Positions 25,799 through 37,773 of a DNA stretch of 64,000 nucleotides are shown in pieces (position 1 is the first letter of the stretch; every line of letters starts with the position of its first letter). The stretch is taken from assembly GCA_023213395.1 (NCBI GenBank), contig CM041465.1, forward strand, positions 49,235,741 through 49,299,740, in the 5' to 3' direction. Position numbers and translations under genes: made by a program. Source of the DNA: Cycas panzhihuaensis. Lineage: Eukaryota; Cycadophyta. Under the pieces are notes generated by a model. That model was not told the DNA's origin. It did not search any database and was given only the letters and a program-made list of their open reading frames with translations.

Positions 25799-27354
25799 AA
25801 CCTTAGATCTACTTTCATTTGATAAAAAAATGATGAAAATTTGAGTTTTTTAGCCACTAAAACCTAGCAGTTGACCATGCACTCTTAATGACTTACAAAT
25901 GAATGTTATAGAAGCTTTAATTAATGGATTTCATTTCTAAAAGTTATAAGAGGTTTTTATGATACAAATTCAAAATGGGTTCTCTTTAGATTTTGAAATT
26001 AGATCCAAAATGCATGAAAAATTGTTGGTCAAAGATCATGGCCCATGAACACAGACCAAACAAAGAATGATGACAAAACTTGATCAAAATCATTTGTTCT
26101 AAAGTTTTGGTGTTATAATATGATATTAAATTATATTAGAATGTTGCTTTAAGTTTGTCAAGCTCCCTTCACTGAAGTTACATAGTCATTTTAAAGCATT
26201 ACATGTGATTGATAGCCCAATTTAAAATGGGCTAATTTATTTCTTTTGAAGAAAATATTGATTTTCTATGAGTAGCTTGCAGCTTCTTATTCATTATCTT
26301 TTCTACAAGCTATAAAAATTGGTTTTGTGTTTGCCATTGCAAAGTACATTCAGTCGTAAATGAAATAAATGGTTATAAACTTATTATAAGTCAAATTTGA
26401 TGCAAGAAAATTTTAGCAAATTTTGACATGTGGCATCTTTGACTTCCAAATATTAAAACTTAGTGATCTAGATTATGATTTTAGAGAATTTGCTTTTGAG
26501 TTTATGTATTTTTATATGCTCTGCACTTTTGCATTGGTAGTTTTTTGAGAAAATATAAAATTTCATGTAAAAGAACTCTTGTATTATTTTGAAGTCAAAC
26601 CTTAAAATTTCATAATATTTTACATTGTACTTTCTTGCTTATCATTTAAGTCAATTCAAACTTTGGATAAAAAACTTTTTCTCTTAAGGCTATAATATAC
26701 AAAAAAGTGGCCTAAAGACTCCCTATAAAAGCTTGTAATAAGGGGGATTGATTGGCTATAAACACTCTCCCTCTCTCCTACCCCTTCTTTTCTCCTTCTT
26801 ATTTCAACACCTTACACAATAGGCCCTACTACTATAAAAGAAGTGATGTCAACACTTGAAAACATATGTAACATTGTGACTGTTGGCTTCAACCTGATGT
26901 CTAACAGAGTTGATAAATTAGTTGGCAAGGGTGTCATGTTGCTCAAGGAAGAGATATCGAACATAAATGAACAAATAACTCAAGAAGAGGATGTAGAGGA
27001 CCAACAAGATTTAATTATACAACAGGGAAGCGAAAGCATCAAGTACGAAGCATCACAATCCCTTTTGCAAGAGTATTTGGGCCTTAATTTTTAAGGAACT
27101 TGAATTTATTATATTATGGGAGCAAATTTATTCCATAATGATATTGAACCAAATAGTCCACTCCATTTTGAGACTCCATATGGTCTACACCCACATGGTT
27201 TATGCCCTTCTTCATCACTCAAGTAGGAAGCATCAATTTTCCACTTGGTAACACCGAGATCAAACTTCTACACCTGACATCTTTAATAGGTGGTAGTTAC
27301 ATGTATTCATGTATTCATATGCTTTGAAGGTAAAGCATCTTAAGGGGAAGCACA
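25799..27354 (+). other. Element A internal region, downstream part, with small open frame
   Basis: 1.56 kb of element A after the B insertion. A good TATA box CTATAAAA (26723-26730), followed by a pyrimidine-rich stretch and an 83-codon frame from ATG 26843 to 27094, looks like a small transcription unit. The predicted peptide is acidic and Gln/Glu-rich in its second half and has no recognised domain. It may be a gag relic, a captured fragment or chance. Confidence 0.4.
26723..26730 (+). promoter_or_regulatory. TATA box candidate
   Basis: CTATAAAA, 113 bases upstream of the ATG of the 83-codon frame, with a CT-rich initiator-like stretch at 26764-26800. Suggestive only. Confidence 0.35.
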
Positions 27355-27687
27355 TGTGGTGATCTCTCACCACATAAGATTAAGTTAATAGGTTAGTAGA
27401 GATTAAGGTTAGGGCAATTAAATAATGAGAAAATAGGGGATAGACTAGCTTTAAGATAGGTGAATAAAATAATATAAGGAGTTAATGTTAAGAGGGTAAG
27501 GCCTTTGTTATAAATACTCCACCCCATATATTATAATATTATCTCTTTTTAATGACATATTGGTTCTGTTCAGGCTCATTGCATTAGTGCACTACATCTT
27601 CATTTTTCACTCCATTTGTGTCCATTTCTCTTGTGGTTTTTGCTCTTATTTCATTTCTAAAGAGGTAATTGGGGCAAGCCTATTATA
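27355..27687 (+). repeat. Element A 3' LTR
   Basis: 333 bp starting TGTGGTGATC, preceded by the purine tract at 27342-27354 and followed by TGAAA. Diverged copy of 9059-9403. Confidence 0.7.
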
Positions 27688-27692
27688 TGAAA

Positions 27693-28662
27693 CTTTTAAT
27701 TTATATGGCAACTTGGTATGGTTAGGTGGCATACAAGTGATGGGACATACGTGGAAGAACCCCAACAATCTCCAAATCTATATTATTATTGTAGGAGACC
27801 TATGTGATTGACAGATTCAAGATTTTATTTTCAAGGCCTAAAGGCTCTATTATATTCTAAATATTTTGTTGTCAAGTCAGTGTCTTACGTAGATTAATAG
27901 TAATTCAATTGGTTTCAATGTTGAACAACATGCTTTTTGAGAACCTTAATTGTGCATGATGCAAGGTTGAGGATCGTAAATTTGGAGATTTGAACCCCTA
28001 GGATTGAGAAAAATTCTAACTTGTTAGAGTCAACATTTGAATAAAAATTTATTACTAACTGTGTAAATTTAAACAAAAAATGTAATGAACTAAAGTGAAA
28101 TGCATACTAAGTTTTATCAAGTGGAATTTGTCCATGTCCAAAACAAATTTTCATTCATTCAGAATGATTCAATCCACTATATATAAACCAATATATTCAT
28201 ACATACAAGTATGATTGGTAATAATCCAAAATCAACCTATTAACTGCCATAACACATCACCTCTATTACAAACTCAATTTAATTCCTAAACAAATGGTTG
28301 GAAAATTCTTGGGAGGACCTAAACTAAATATCTCTCATTTCTTATTCCGATTAAAATTAGGAGATACAGAGTTCAAGAAGACTTAAGGGACCATCTTTGC
28401 CTAACTCCTAAGAAGGAATTTTTGCTTAGTAATACCACCTAATGAAGTGTGATTGGATATGGCGAAGTGCGTGAATATCAAAAGGGGATAGTAGAATTTA
28501 CTAACCTACACAACTTGACGAAGGAGTTCAAAGTTCGGAGCTACACTGACAGTATCCTTAATGTCCTTTCTAGGGATTCCTCCCACGTAATCTTTTCAAC
28601 TTTTTGGGTTCTACTTAGATGTGAGAGAGGGTAAGCTAATGGAAAAGTGGTTTGTCTTATTT
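27693..28662. other. Intergenic stretch, nothing recognised
   Basis: About 970 bp between elements A and D. No frame longer than 61 codons and no LTR or domain signature. Confidence 0.6.
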
Positions 28663-28667
28663 TATTT

Positions 28668-28990
28668 TGTTAAAATATGTGACCATACCACCTAATATAA
28701 AGTGGTTCTCCTATTTTTATGCCTAATTATGTGGAGGAATATCCTCGACTGTGGTGACCTAATGGATGTAATTGTAATTATATTTGGCACTTTAGATCTA
28801 TAAATATAGATCAAGGTCCACCTTTATAATATATCATTTTGTCATAATGTGAATTATTTTTCTTTTGTGAGTTTTCACTCGTAAGGGTTTCCCATGACAA
28901 TCTGGTGTCTTGTGTATCTATTTCTGTTTGTTATTTGCCTGATGTGAAAGATCCTATCAAACTTGTTTGCTTCAGTTACATTTTCTAACA
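28668..28990 (+). repeat. Element D first LTR
   Basis: 323 bp, TGTTAAAATA to TTCTAACA. An exact tRNA-Met primer site TGGTATCAGAGC follows directly at 28991-29002. Confidence 0.92.
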
Positions 28991-31914
28991 TGGTATCAGA
29001 GCATCTAGGTCATGCATAGGCAGATGAACGTTGTTAGAAGTCCAATCAATGGTTCCAGGTCATGTTGGCTTACCCTTAGCAAATTGGCATACCCAATGAC
29101 CCTACAGAATAACTACGGAGTGTAAATAATCACTGAGGATTCTGAGAGCCTTCTATCCATTGTTTGCAGGTATTCTGATCCATATGGAGGTGTGTAGATG
29201 AGTTCTGAATTCGTTGGAAGCCATATGAATATCGTTTAAGTCTATTGAAGGTGTTAGATCCCTGTTTGATGTTGCCACTGAGTTTGCATGCCGTAGAGTT
29301 GATTGCCAACCCTCTGTTGTCGGTGGGAGAGTGAAAAAACCCTAGCAAGCCCATTGATGTGCCACGAAGTCAATAGTACTGTGAAATATTAAGGTATGCT
29401 CCTAAATATTTATTTGTTACATGTTAATATCATTCGCTGGTGCATTGTTATGGAATTTATATTCTCCAGCCATGATTGTAGTCTACATGTGATTTGTTGC
29501 CCATAATATTGATTACCATGTCTGTTCGTTGAAATTTTATCTAGTGTGTGTGATTATGGATATATTCTAGGTGAAATTATTACATGTTACGTGGTTTATT
29601 ACCCGAGATGAGTATTTTGTTTTCCCAAATAGCCACAACTATGTATATATTTAACCATTCAGATTATATATATGATCTACGTTGACCAATTGTGTAAATC
29701 TGCAGTCAATGCTATGTTGTGTCATGTCCTTTTATTCATCCCTGTGTCTATGCTGTGTATATTATCATGTCACCTGCGTGACGATTAATCTCTGTTCCAC
29801 CCTCACGTGATAACATGTGATGAAGGTCATCGTCTGTGTGAGTTTTAGTCGCCTGATGATATATTTTAGCCGTCGATTTTATATTGTAGTCTGGGTGTTG
29901 ATATTATCTTTGAGATCTACATTAATTCTCTTTGAGAGCTGCCCATGAATACACTTATGCAGTCATCTGTTTGTTGATTGTCCATGTTGATATATCTGCC
30001 GATGTTGCCCGTGTCTATGTGCATTGCATTTGTTGTTGCCCGGATTTCAAATTTGCAGCCATGACATATTCGTAATATTTGATGCCTTTAAAGTCACATA
30101 GATAAATTCATTACAGCAGCTGCCAATGTTTTCATGAGTTCGCCCGTCAGTGCAATCACATCTGCACCACCATTTTGAGATATCATTTGTGATATATTTT
30201 AAACATGTTGCTTCCTTAATGTTGGTGGAAGAATGATATAGGTTGGCGTGAATAGTTTATATTAAATCATATTGATTTAATATAAAGTTTGATATTTGAA
30301 CGCCTTTATCATCTTTATCACCCATATAAAGTAATACTTTGATATAATATTTGTTCTTTGTGAATACTTTGAATTATCTTTTATTTATGATATACATTTT
30401 TGTAGCTTTTGAAGTGCTAAGAGTTTGTTTCACTTCAAGTAGTTAAATATGTATGTCACTTTATATTTAAAAAAGGAATTCTTTTCAGTATCTTTTCAAG
30501 TGGACGTACTTTTATATTATGTGCCATTTGACTCATTTTGGTGATTTAATATCGACGTGAAGCAATATGTTTGACATGATTTGGTGAATGGCCCTTGTTG
30601 TATACAATTATGTGACATGGTTTAATAGATGAAGAGCTGACTCTATGTTCTCTAGCATGTAATTTACATCTGAGAATAAGTTGGGTGGAGTTGGAGGTAT
30701 AGGGTGATATGATGTTCTCTTGCATGTGGTTCACATGGGAGAGTGAGTTGCATGAAGAGGTGACTGTTGAAGGGCGAGATGATACGTCATGTTACCTCCT
30801 TGAATGCATTTTACATAAGAGAGGATTAAGAGTGATGATGGGCAAGTTTGGATGGAGAAAAAGAGCATGAGATACCTTAATTGCAACTTAATACAAACTC
30901 TATTACTATTTGATTGTGGCATAGATCATTGCACAAAATTCATGATTTATGTGATTATTCATTGAAATATATGTGGTTAATTTAGTGAAATGAGTGTGTT
31001 CTTATTCATGGTATACATTCGAGTTCTCTTGCATCATATGTGTATGAGGTGATGAAGTTTAGAATTTGCTTGTATGATTGTCGTTTATGATGGACTATTA
31101 TATTTTGCTAGTTGGATTGATGATAGCATGAGATTTGTGGCCTGGTTTGATGTTGGTTCAATATGGGTGCATATCTGAACAAGTCTGATGTGGAACCAAG
31201 ACAAAATGCTTAATAAAATTTAAGTGTGAATAGAAAGGTCTAAGACAAGATGCCTTAAAATTAGTTATGCCTTTGATGATGAGGAGCTATTAGATGATGA
31301 GACATAGATTATAACCCCATGTTCTATTGACAGTTGAAAACCTGCAGGATGATAGAAGATCATGGATCAGCATGCTAGTCAAAGCTTGAGATAGATACAA
31401 CATTCTAGTGGGTACAAATTTATGATGGAGAGTTGTATTGAAGCAACGTACCTGGTTGGTTTGCAAGCCGGTAAGCTTGTTGCGTAGGATGTCTAGCAAG
31501 AAGAAGGATTAAGGTATGATGAGACATTTGCACTAGTCTATATGTTTATGGTCCATTTGATCCTTACTTCAACATCTTTAGTTAGTTGGGTATCGTATTG
31601 TATCATATCAGTGTTCCTTAACGAAGTCTTGAAGAGGCGATTCACATGGCTTAAGTGGCTCAACCTCTTCGTTTAGTCAAAGGAATATGGCTTATTTGAA
31701 TGGATGAAGTGTCAGGTGTAGAGAGAGTTGTATGGTTACAAGTCTATTGGAGTATTTCCAAAGAATTGAGCACATATGAGGCATGACACCATTACTTCTG
31801 AGTGATGATCGCTATATCAACGTTCGTGCATATTGGGTTGAGTAAGATTATCCTTGTGAGGGTATTTATTCCTAATGATAATCCTTATTGCCCCACATTT
31901 ATATTAAGAGGGGA
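28991..31914 (+). pseudogene. Element D internal region with RT fragment
   Basis: About 2.9 kb, mostly unreadable. At 31465-31560 a Copia RT segment survives (KLVA...QEEGL-RYDETFALV), followed by an FLNEVLK segment near 31617, the usual neighbour around the first catalytic Asp block; integrase and RNase H were not recognised. A purine tract aagagggga lies at 31906-31914 before the second LTR. The element is heavily deleted. Confidence 0.6.
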
Positions 31915-32236
31915 TGTTAAAATATGTGACCATACCACCTAATGTAAGTGGGTCTCATATTTTTATGCCTAATTATGTGGAGGAATATCCTTGATTATGG
32001 TGATCTAATGGATGTAATTGCAATTATATTTGGCACTTTAGATCTATGAATATAGATCAAGATCCACCTTTATAATATATCATTTTGTCATAATGTGAAT
32101 TATTATTCATTTGTGGGTTTTCACCCATAAGGGTTTCCCACGATAATCTAGTGTTCTGTGTATCTGTTTCTGCTTGTCATCTACCTAATGTGAAAAATCC
32201 TATTGACCTTGTTTACTTTAGTTGCATTTTCTAATA
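31915..32236 (+). repeat. Element D second LTR
   Basis: 322 bp, direct copy of 28668-28990 with terminal CA mutated to TA. Unusually, it is followed by another primer site (32237-32248). Confidence 0.92.
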
Positions 32237-32475
32237 TGGTATCAGAGCATGTAGGTCATGCACAAGCAGATGAACATTTTTGGAAGTCCAATCGATGGTG
32301 TTAGGTCATGCTGGCTTGCCCTTAGCAGATTGACGTACCTGATGACCCTACAGAATAGCCACGGAGTGCAGATGATTGATGAGGATTTCAAGAGCTTTCT
32401 ATCCATTGTTTTCAGGTATTCTGAGCTATATAGAGGTGTGTAGATGAGTTATGACTTCAGTTGCATTTTCTAACA
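32237..32475 (+). repeat. Duplicated element D leader plus LTR end
   Basis: 32237-32447 is a diverged copy of 28991-29205, starting with the primer site. It then jumps to the last 21 bp of the LTR (cttcagttgcattttctaaca). Confidence 0.85.
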
Positions 32476-32480
32476 TATTG

Positions 32481-32684
32481 CTTGCCTTGGTTCGTGCTCA
32501 CTTTGTTTTCCTTTTTTCTTTTTTTCTCTTTGTTATTTTTTCTTTTGGTACTTATGGTCACTTTATCTTCCTTTGAGTTTTGTTCTCTTTTTACTTTTTA
32601 TTTTTGTTGCATCTTAATATAATAACATCAACAAAACAAAACCAAGAAAGTAAGATAAATCCAGACAATCAATGAGACTAAAAG

Positions 32685-32742
<58 letters not shown>

Positions 32743-34790
32743 TTTTATGATCAACAACAAACAAACTAAAAAATATGCATACTTCTTTTTTTAGGGTTTT
32801 TAAAAATGAAAGATGCACATGCAACTATGAATGGCTTTCCTACATGCAATATGCACACTTCGTTTCAAAAAGGAATGATGTTATCATAAGTTGAAACACA
32901 TTATATGACCTTTGTGCAAGTTTTTTAAAAAAGATCAATTAACATGCAAAACTAGTCAACATACTTCATCTCTCATGCATGTAACTAATTTTTTGAAAAA
33001 ATATGATGAATGATGCAAAGAGAAAAAGAGATTTTTAGAAGATATTATTTCTATTTTCTAATGATTTTCAAACTTATGAGATGATAGGTAAACCATAAAT
33101 TTGAACTACAACTTTTACATGAAAAACTAGTTTTAATGGTTCTCTCACAATTGAAGTAGTAAGAGCTCCAAAAGGATTCTTGAACCCTTTTCAAAACTGA
33201 AAAATCAAAGATGTTTTTGCTTTTTAATATTCTCAATCTTTTTTAAAAGATAAAGGAACCAATTGGGAAGTGAAAATCAATAAAACCACAAGATTATGAG
33301 AAAACAAGTTCTTTCCTATTGTAATGAACACCTCAGAATAACAATTTTCTTTTCAGTTGATCAATTTTCTTCTACAAACTTTCCTTCAAAGAAAATAAAA
33401 GGAGGAGAACAACAACCAAAAGAGGCTAAATTATAGCCTAATAATGCCAAACGAGAATGGCAAAATGACTGAAATATAAACTGCTATAAAAGAGTGGGAA
33501 TGAATAACTGGATGAGTGGTAGAGAGATGACCATGCTCCACCTTAGTCTAACCCTTAAGGAACCCCATAAAGGGCTAGCCTTTCAGTACATATTTCAAAG
33601 TCTAAAACAAATACGAGATCACTATAACAATCAGCCAAAGAAAATAAGACTTTTTAAGCCAAGAACAACTTTAAAGTCCTATGAAATAAGTTAGAAACTC
33701 AATAGGAAAGGCCTTACCAAATTGGAAGAAGTTCAAAGTATAAAACCTTAATAAAAATCTAAAAGACTGAAGCTTGAACCATCAATAGTCGAATATCAAC
33801 AACACAACATCAAAACACTTCCATGATTTCACCTATAAGTCTTTAAAAATCAAGTTTTAATCTCACAGTAGTAGTTTTCAAGAAATCTCCAAGAAACTCT
33901 AAAAATCCATACAAAACCAGAGTAAAATCACTATTAACTCATCAACAACGAATTATGCAAGACTCTATACCATTCCTGGACATTGAAGAGATCAAATCCC
34001 ATCAAATCTGAGCAGTGGCATGCAAAATTTTGGTGCGCTGGTTGAGTTTTGCATGCATGACAGTAAAAAATGCAACTAGTCAGATTTTTCACCTATAAAA
34101 TGTGATTTTACACTGAAAACATGACAGGTCGCATTTTTGCATTACCAAAATGGTGATGATTGTGAAGGTAAAAATTGATTTAAAAAAAAAAAATTGATAT
34201 AAAATAAGAATTAAAACACAAAAAATGACTTCATAAGTAAGTTAGTCAGTCTAGATCAAGGTGAAAAGCGTTAAGTTCAAGCCCAAAAATGACAAAAATC
34301 AACAAAATCGGGTGAAATCAAGAAAACAAAAATAAAAATAAAGAATTTTGAAGGAGGTATGAGGTTAAATTGATCATGAAAGAAAACTTTAGTGCCATGG
34401 TTTAAATCATTGGTAGATAATAGTAAAAATATACAAATTACATCATCATTCATCATACTTCATTGAATAAAATTCATACGTTGCTTCAACAAAACATAGC
34501 CTAATCTATGATCAAGCAAATCTATCAATCATCTTCTATGAAACCATATTTAAACATGTCAAAACTTACCAATATCAATCAAATACAAATCAAAATGCCA
34601 AGTTTTGGTGAAACATTTACCTTCTTGACACCTGAAGCTCCTATTCTAGAAAGAGAGATAGGATGGTGAGAGGTGGCAATGATACAAGTGATTATCGTTT
34701 TGGTCAGAGTGATAGGAACCAAATGAACTATATGAACGATGGATTGAGACAACTCTATGACCTAACATGAGATGAAATATGTACGATAAC
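32481..34790. other. Unassigned intergenic DNA
   Basis: T-rich tracts (32500-32600), an AT microsatellite (32690-32740) and AT-rich DNA with short frames only. Words such as tgcatttttc and tgacagtaaaaaatg around 34040-34160 recur loosely near 36030-36230, hinting at a decayed repeat pair, but I could not align them convincingly. Confidence 0.5.
32690..32740. repeat. (AT)n microsatellite
   Basis: About 25 AT units. Confidence 0.9.
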
Positions 34791-34819
34791 AAGACCAAAA
34801 GAATATGTTACTAGTAAAT

Positions 34820-35160
34820 CTACCTAAAAGGCTTGGTTTCTTAACACCAAAAAGCAACTATTCACATGTCTTGCCCAAAAAGATTAGGCATCTAATTTCC
34901 ATGAATCTACTCAAAAGGACCGGGTATCTAACATCACTAAAAACCTACCCAAAAGGACTGGGTATCAATCAACAAATTATAGCTACTTTCACCTTTTGCC
35001 CAAAAGGATTGGGCATCTAACGTCGCCAAACATCTACCTAGCACCCATAAACTGGACAGGACTCTATTAGCGTACAACATGCCCACAAACTGGATGGGAC
35101 TTCATTGTCAAACAAATACTACCTATTGCCCACAAACTGGATGGGACTTCATTGTACACC
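34820..35160. repeat. Array of short hairpin-like repeats
   Basis: Five spaced copies of a word like cccaaaaggattgggcatct (near 34825, 34871, 34909, 34948, 35000), then three copies of a word like cccacaaactggatgggact (near 35042, 35079, 35127). Each contains a short inverted pair (CCCAA...TTGGG or CCCA...TGGG). The spacing is irregular, about 30-50 bp. No coding frame explains it. Confidence 0.55.
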
Positions 35161-35229
35161 TGGTTATATAGTTTATCTCTCTTTAACCACACATCAGAGG
35201 GAAATCTTTTTGCCAAAGCAAAAAAACAA

Positions 35230-35590
35230 ATATTGTTATAATTTACTGGCTCATTAACAGGTGACCTTTTTAAGCAAACTCATCATAGTTTTACCTTATT
35301 AACGGGGTGAGGGCTTTCTAAGGTTGATTATCTTAGTTTAATCTCATTAACAATCATTTTGGAGGATTCCCTGTCATAGTTTAAGCTCGTTAATAGATAG
35401 AAGGGCCTTGGAGCATCAATCCTGTCATAGTTTTAGCTCATTAATAGGTGAAAGGAGATTCAAAGCTTAATCTTGTTGTAGTTTAGGCTCATCAATAGGT
35501 AAAGACAAGCTTGGAGCATAGTTCCTATCATAGTCTAGACTCATTAATAGGCAAAAAGGCTTGGAGTATTGATTCTTTTAGAGATAAGCA
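35230..35590. repeat. Degenerate repeat with tcatagttta-gctcattaa words
   Basis: At least five diverged copies of a unit of about 50-60 bp built on catagttt-agctcattaataggt and ggcttggagcat. Similar words reappear near 52955-53010 and 51025-51580, so this family is scattered in the window. Confidence 0.5.
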
Positions 35591-36249
35591 TCAAGAATTA
35601 ACATGTAAAGTAGATTCCACTGATAAATCACATCTCCAAAGGGAAGAATGAGCTCTAATGATCACAATTATGCAACAAAATAATAATTTACCTTTATTAA
35701 AGCAAATATGTATATTCTCATATGTTTGGTATTGATTTGATAAGAATAATGATTAAAAGAAGGCATATTTTGCTTTGATGGATTCCATGAGTGCTGAGTT
35801 GAATTTAGCTAAGAGAAAATGAGAAAAAGTCCTCCCTATATGTAAGAAAATGGATGAGAAAATGTTTCATTTTCATGCGAGGGAAGAGGAGAAAACGAGA
35901 GACCCAGAGACTACGTTTTCATTTTCCGGAGTGATCGTGAACTCTTTCTGATGGGAGAGTGGCTTTATAAGACCCTCATCATCAAGATGGAGTAGAGAGT
36001 TAGGTACCCAGTGAGTGAGACATGTTTTTTTTTTTTTATGAAAAACATAGTGACAGTGTGAAAAATGTAGTCATTGTACTAAAAATGCGACTAATAAATG
36101 AAAAACGTGATAAGTTAGTGAAAAACATGACTTCAGTATTTAAGATTGTTGAAAGAATTCACATTTTTTATCTCTGAAATCACATTTTTAGTTGCTTGGT
36201 CACATTTTTTAACCTTTGGTGAATAAAACTTAAAACAATTAAAATTTTG

Positions 36250-36749
36250 AAATAAAACAACTTATTGATAGACTCTAAACGATGTGATGCAGGCCCTAGA
36301 CAGAGTGGAGATGTGGGAGAATGAAGGAATGGCCATTAGGGAACTCGTTAGTTAGCCTGATGAGGTAGGATGGGGCATTTTAAGAGTGTGTGGCTTCTCA
36401 TTAGTGAGTGGGTCCACTCATCTCATCATGGAGCACAAAATATTACATGATTTCATCAGCTATTGGGTTCCAGGATGCAACACCTTTAGGATATGAGTGA
36501 TTGGGGATATCTAGATCACTCTAAGGGGTGTGGGGAGGGTCCTAGGAGTTAGATGGCATGGAGAGAGAGTTTGTCTTATTCGATTGACAGACGAGGAGTC
36601 CCAGATGGCATGTAGTGAGTATCTAACAGGGTCTGTTGATCAGATAGATGAGCATGGGATCTTAGTTGAGGCTATTAAGATGGTAGAGGGGATCCTAGTA
36701 GTATGGAGGATCATCACCTTGATTATTATCTATAGGATAGTAAGGAATA
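36250..36749 (+). pseudogene. Possible plant-mobile-domain fragment
   Basis: Translation across one frameshift near 36525 gives blocks resembling a plant mobile domain: a segment ending FISYWVPGCNTFRI, then ITLR-VW and GVRWHGERVCLIRL (open from 36530 to 36781). In that family the pattern is ...ALVERW.P.THTFHLP.GE.T.TL.DV..LLGL...G. Two in-frame stops break it. Mobile domains occur both in transposons and in host MAIN-like proteins. Element E interrupts the sequence at 36750; related Gly/Glu-rich text may resume after 49370. Weakly supported. Confidence 0.35.
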
Positions 36750-37114
36750 TGTGCCATACCCAAACTCACATAAAGAAATAGGCATAGGAATCAACCAATT
36801 ACAATTATTCACCAAGTACAAGACATATACATGGAAGCACAAGAACCATCATTATTGCATTATGATGGGTCGCTCTGGTTCTCTCACAACTAGAACCAAT
36901 CTAGAATAGTGCACATAGAGATGGACCTTTATAACAGACAAGGAATTGCAACTAACCTCATTCTATGTGACGATGACCACTGTACCACAATTCGTTTTTA
37001 GAAAAATCTCTCTACACTTCATTCTTTACATCGTGATATTTATTTCACTATGATTTTGAGTTAGTTGCAATTGTTACAAATACAAACAAAAAGATTTGCA
37101 ACTTAACTACTACA
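36750..37114 (-). repeat. Element E 3' LTR
   Basis: About 365 bp (plus text tgtgccatacccaaactcac to aactactaca). The right end could be placed two bases further on. A CT-rich stretch follows on the plus strand (the minus-strand purine tract GAAGGGAGAG). Confidence 0.85.
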
Positions 37115-37773
37115 CATATCTCTCCCTTCACAAAATTTACAAGTATTCTTACTTGTAAGCTCAAAATTCAAAATAAAAGAAATAAAGAAAAACATGACAA
37201 TTCAATTTTCTCTGTCCCTCTTGATCTTTTCCATTTCAACTCGAATCCACTGCGGATCAAGTCTGTACACTATACAAGGTGGATTTATACCCTATTTCTT
37301 ACAATGGTCATAAAGAATCATTACGTTGGGCAACACTTGTAATTGAGCCATTATTGGTTTTTCTTCATAATGCAATTGTTCAATCTCTTCTTCTAGCTCA
37401 CATTTTCTTGTTTCTACTGAGAACAGATCTTATCAGAAGGACTTAATCATTGATCAGGAATGATTCGTGTATTCTGCATCTTCCCGTGTCTAAATTATCT
37501 AGGTACCCAACTTCTGAATCACCTTCTCTAAACTTGGTGGAACCTGTTTATCGAACTGGGCACTGAAGGCTGGTACTAAATGCTCCACACAGGAGGTATC
37601 ACCTACCCAGTGCATAATGAACTTAATCAAATATTTCAGTTTCTCTTCACAAGCATCTAACTAGTTTTCTACCTTTTAGATTCTCAGCATGTTGGGGGGA
37701 GTGGGGGTCTATTATTTCTAACCTCTAACTCAGTCACCAAATGGTAAATAACCTTTGCTAGAAATGAAAATTT

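Larger units (their letters stand above)
28668..32475 (+). mobile_element. Element D: rearranged Copia element with an extra LTR
   Basis: Order: LTR (28668-28990), primer site, internal region, purine tract, LTR (31915-32236), second primer site and about 200 bp of leader again (32237-32454), then the last 21 bp of an LTR (32455-32475). Flanking pentamers are TATTT (28663-28667) and TATTG (32476-32480). This is the structure left when recombination makes a tandem LTR-internal-LTR-internal-LTR array and a deletion removes most of the last unit. The two full LTRs differ at about one base in ten by eye. Confidence 0.8.

Noticed and set aside
28991-29004. tRNA gene fragments at TGGTATCAGAGC strings (also 32237, 46024, 58785)
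   Set aside because: These are 12-base primer sites next to LTR ends, not tRNA genes; no cloverleaf surrounds them.
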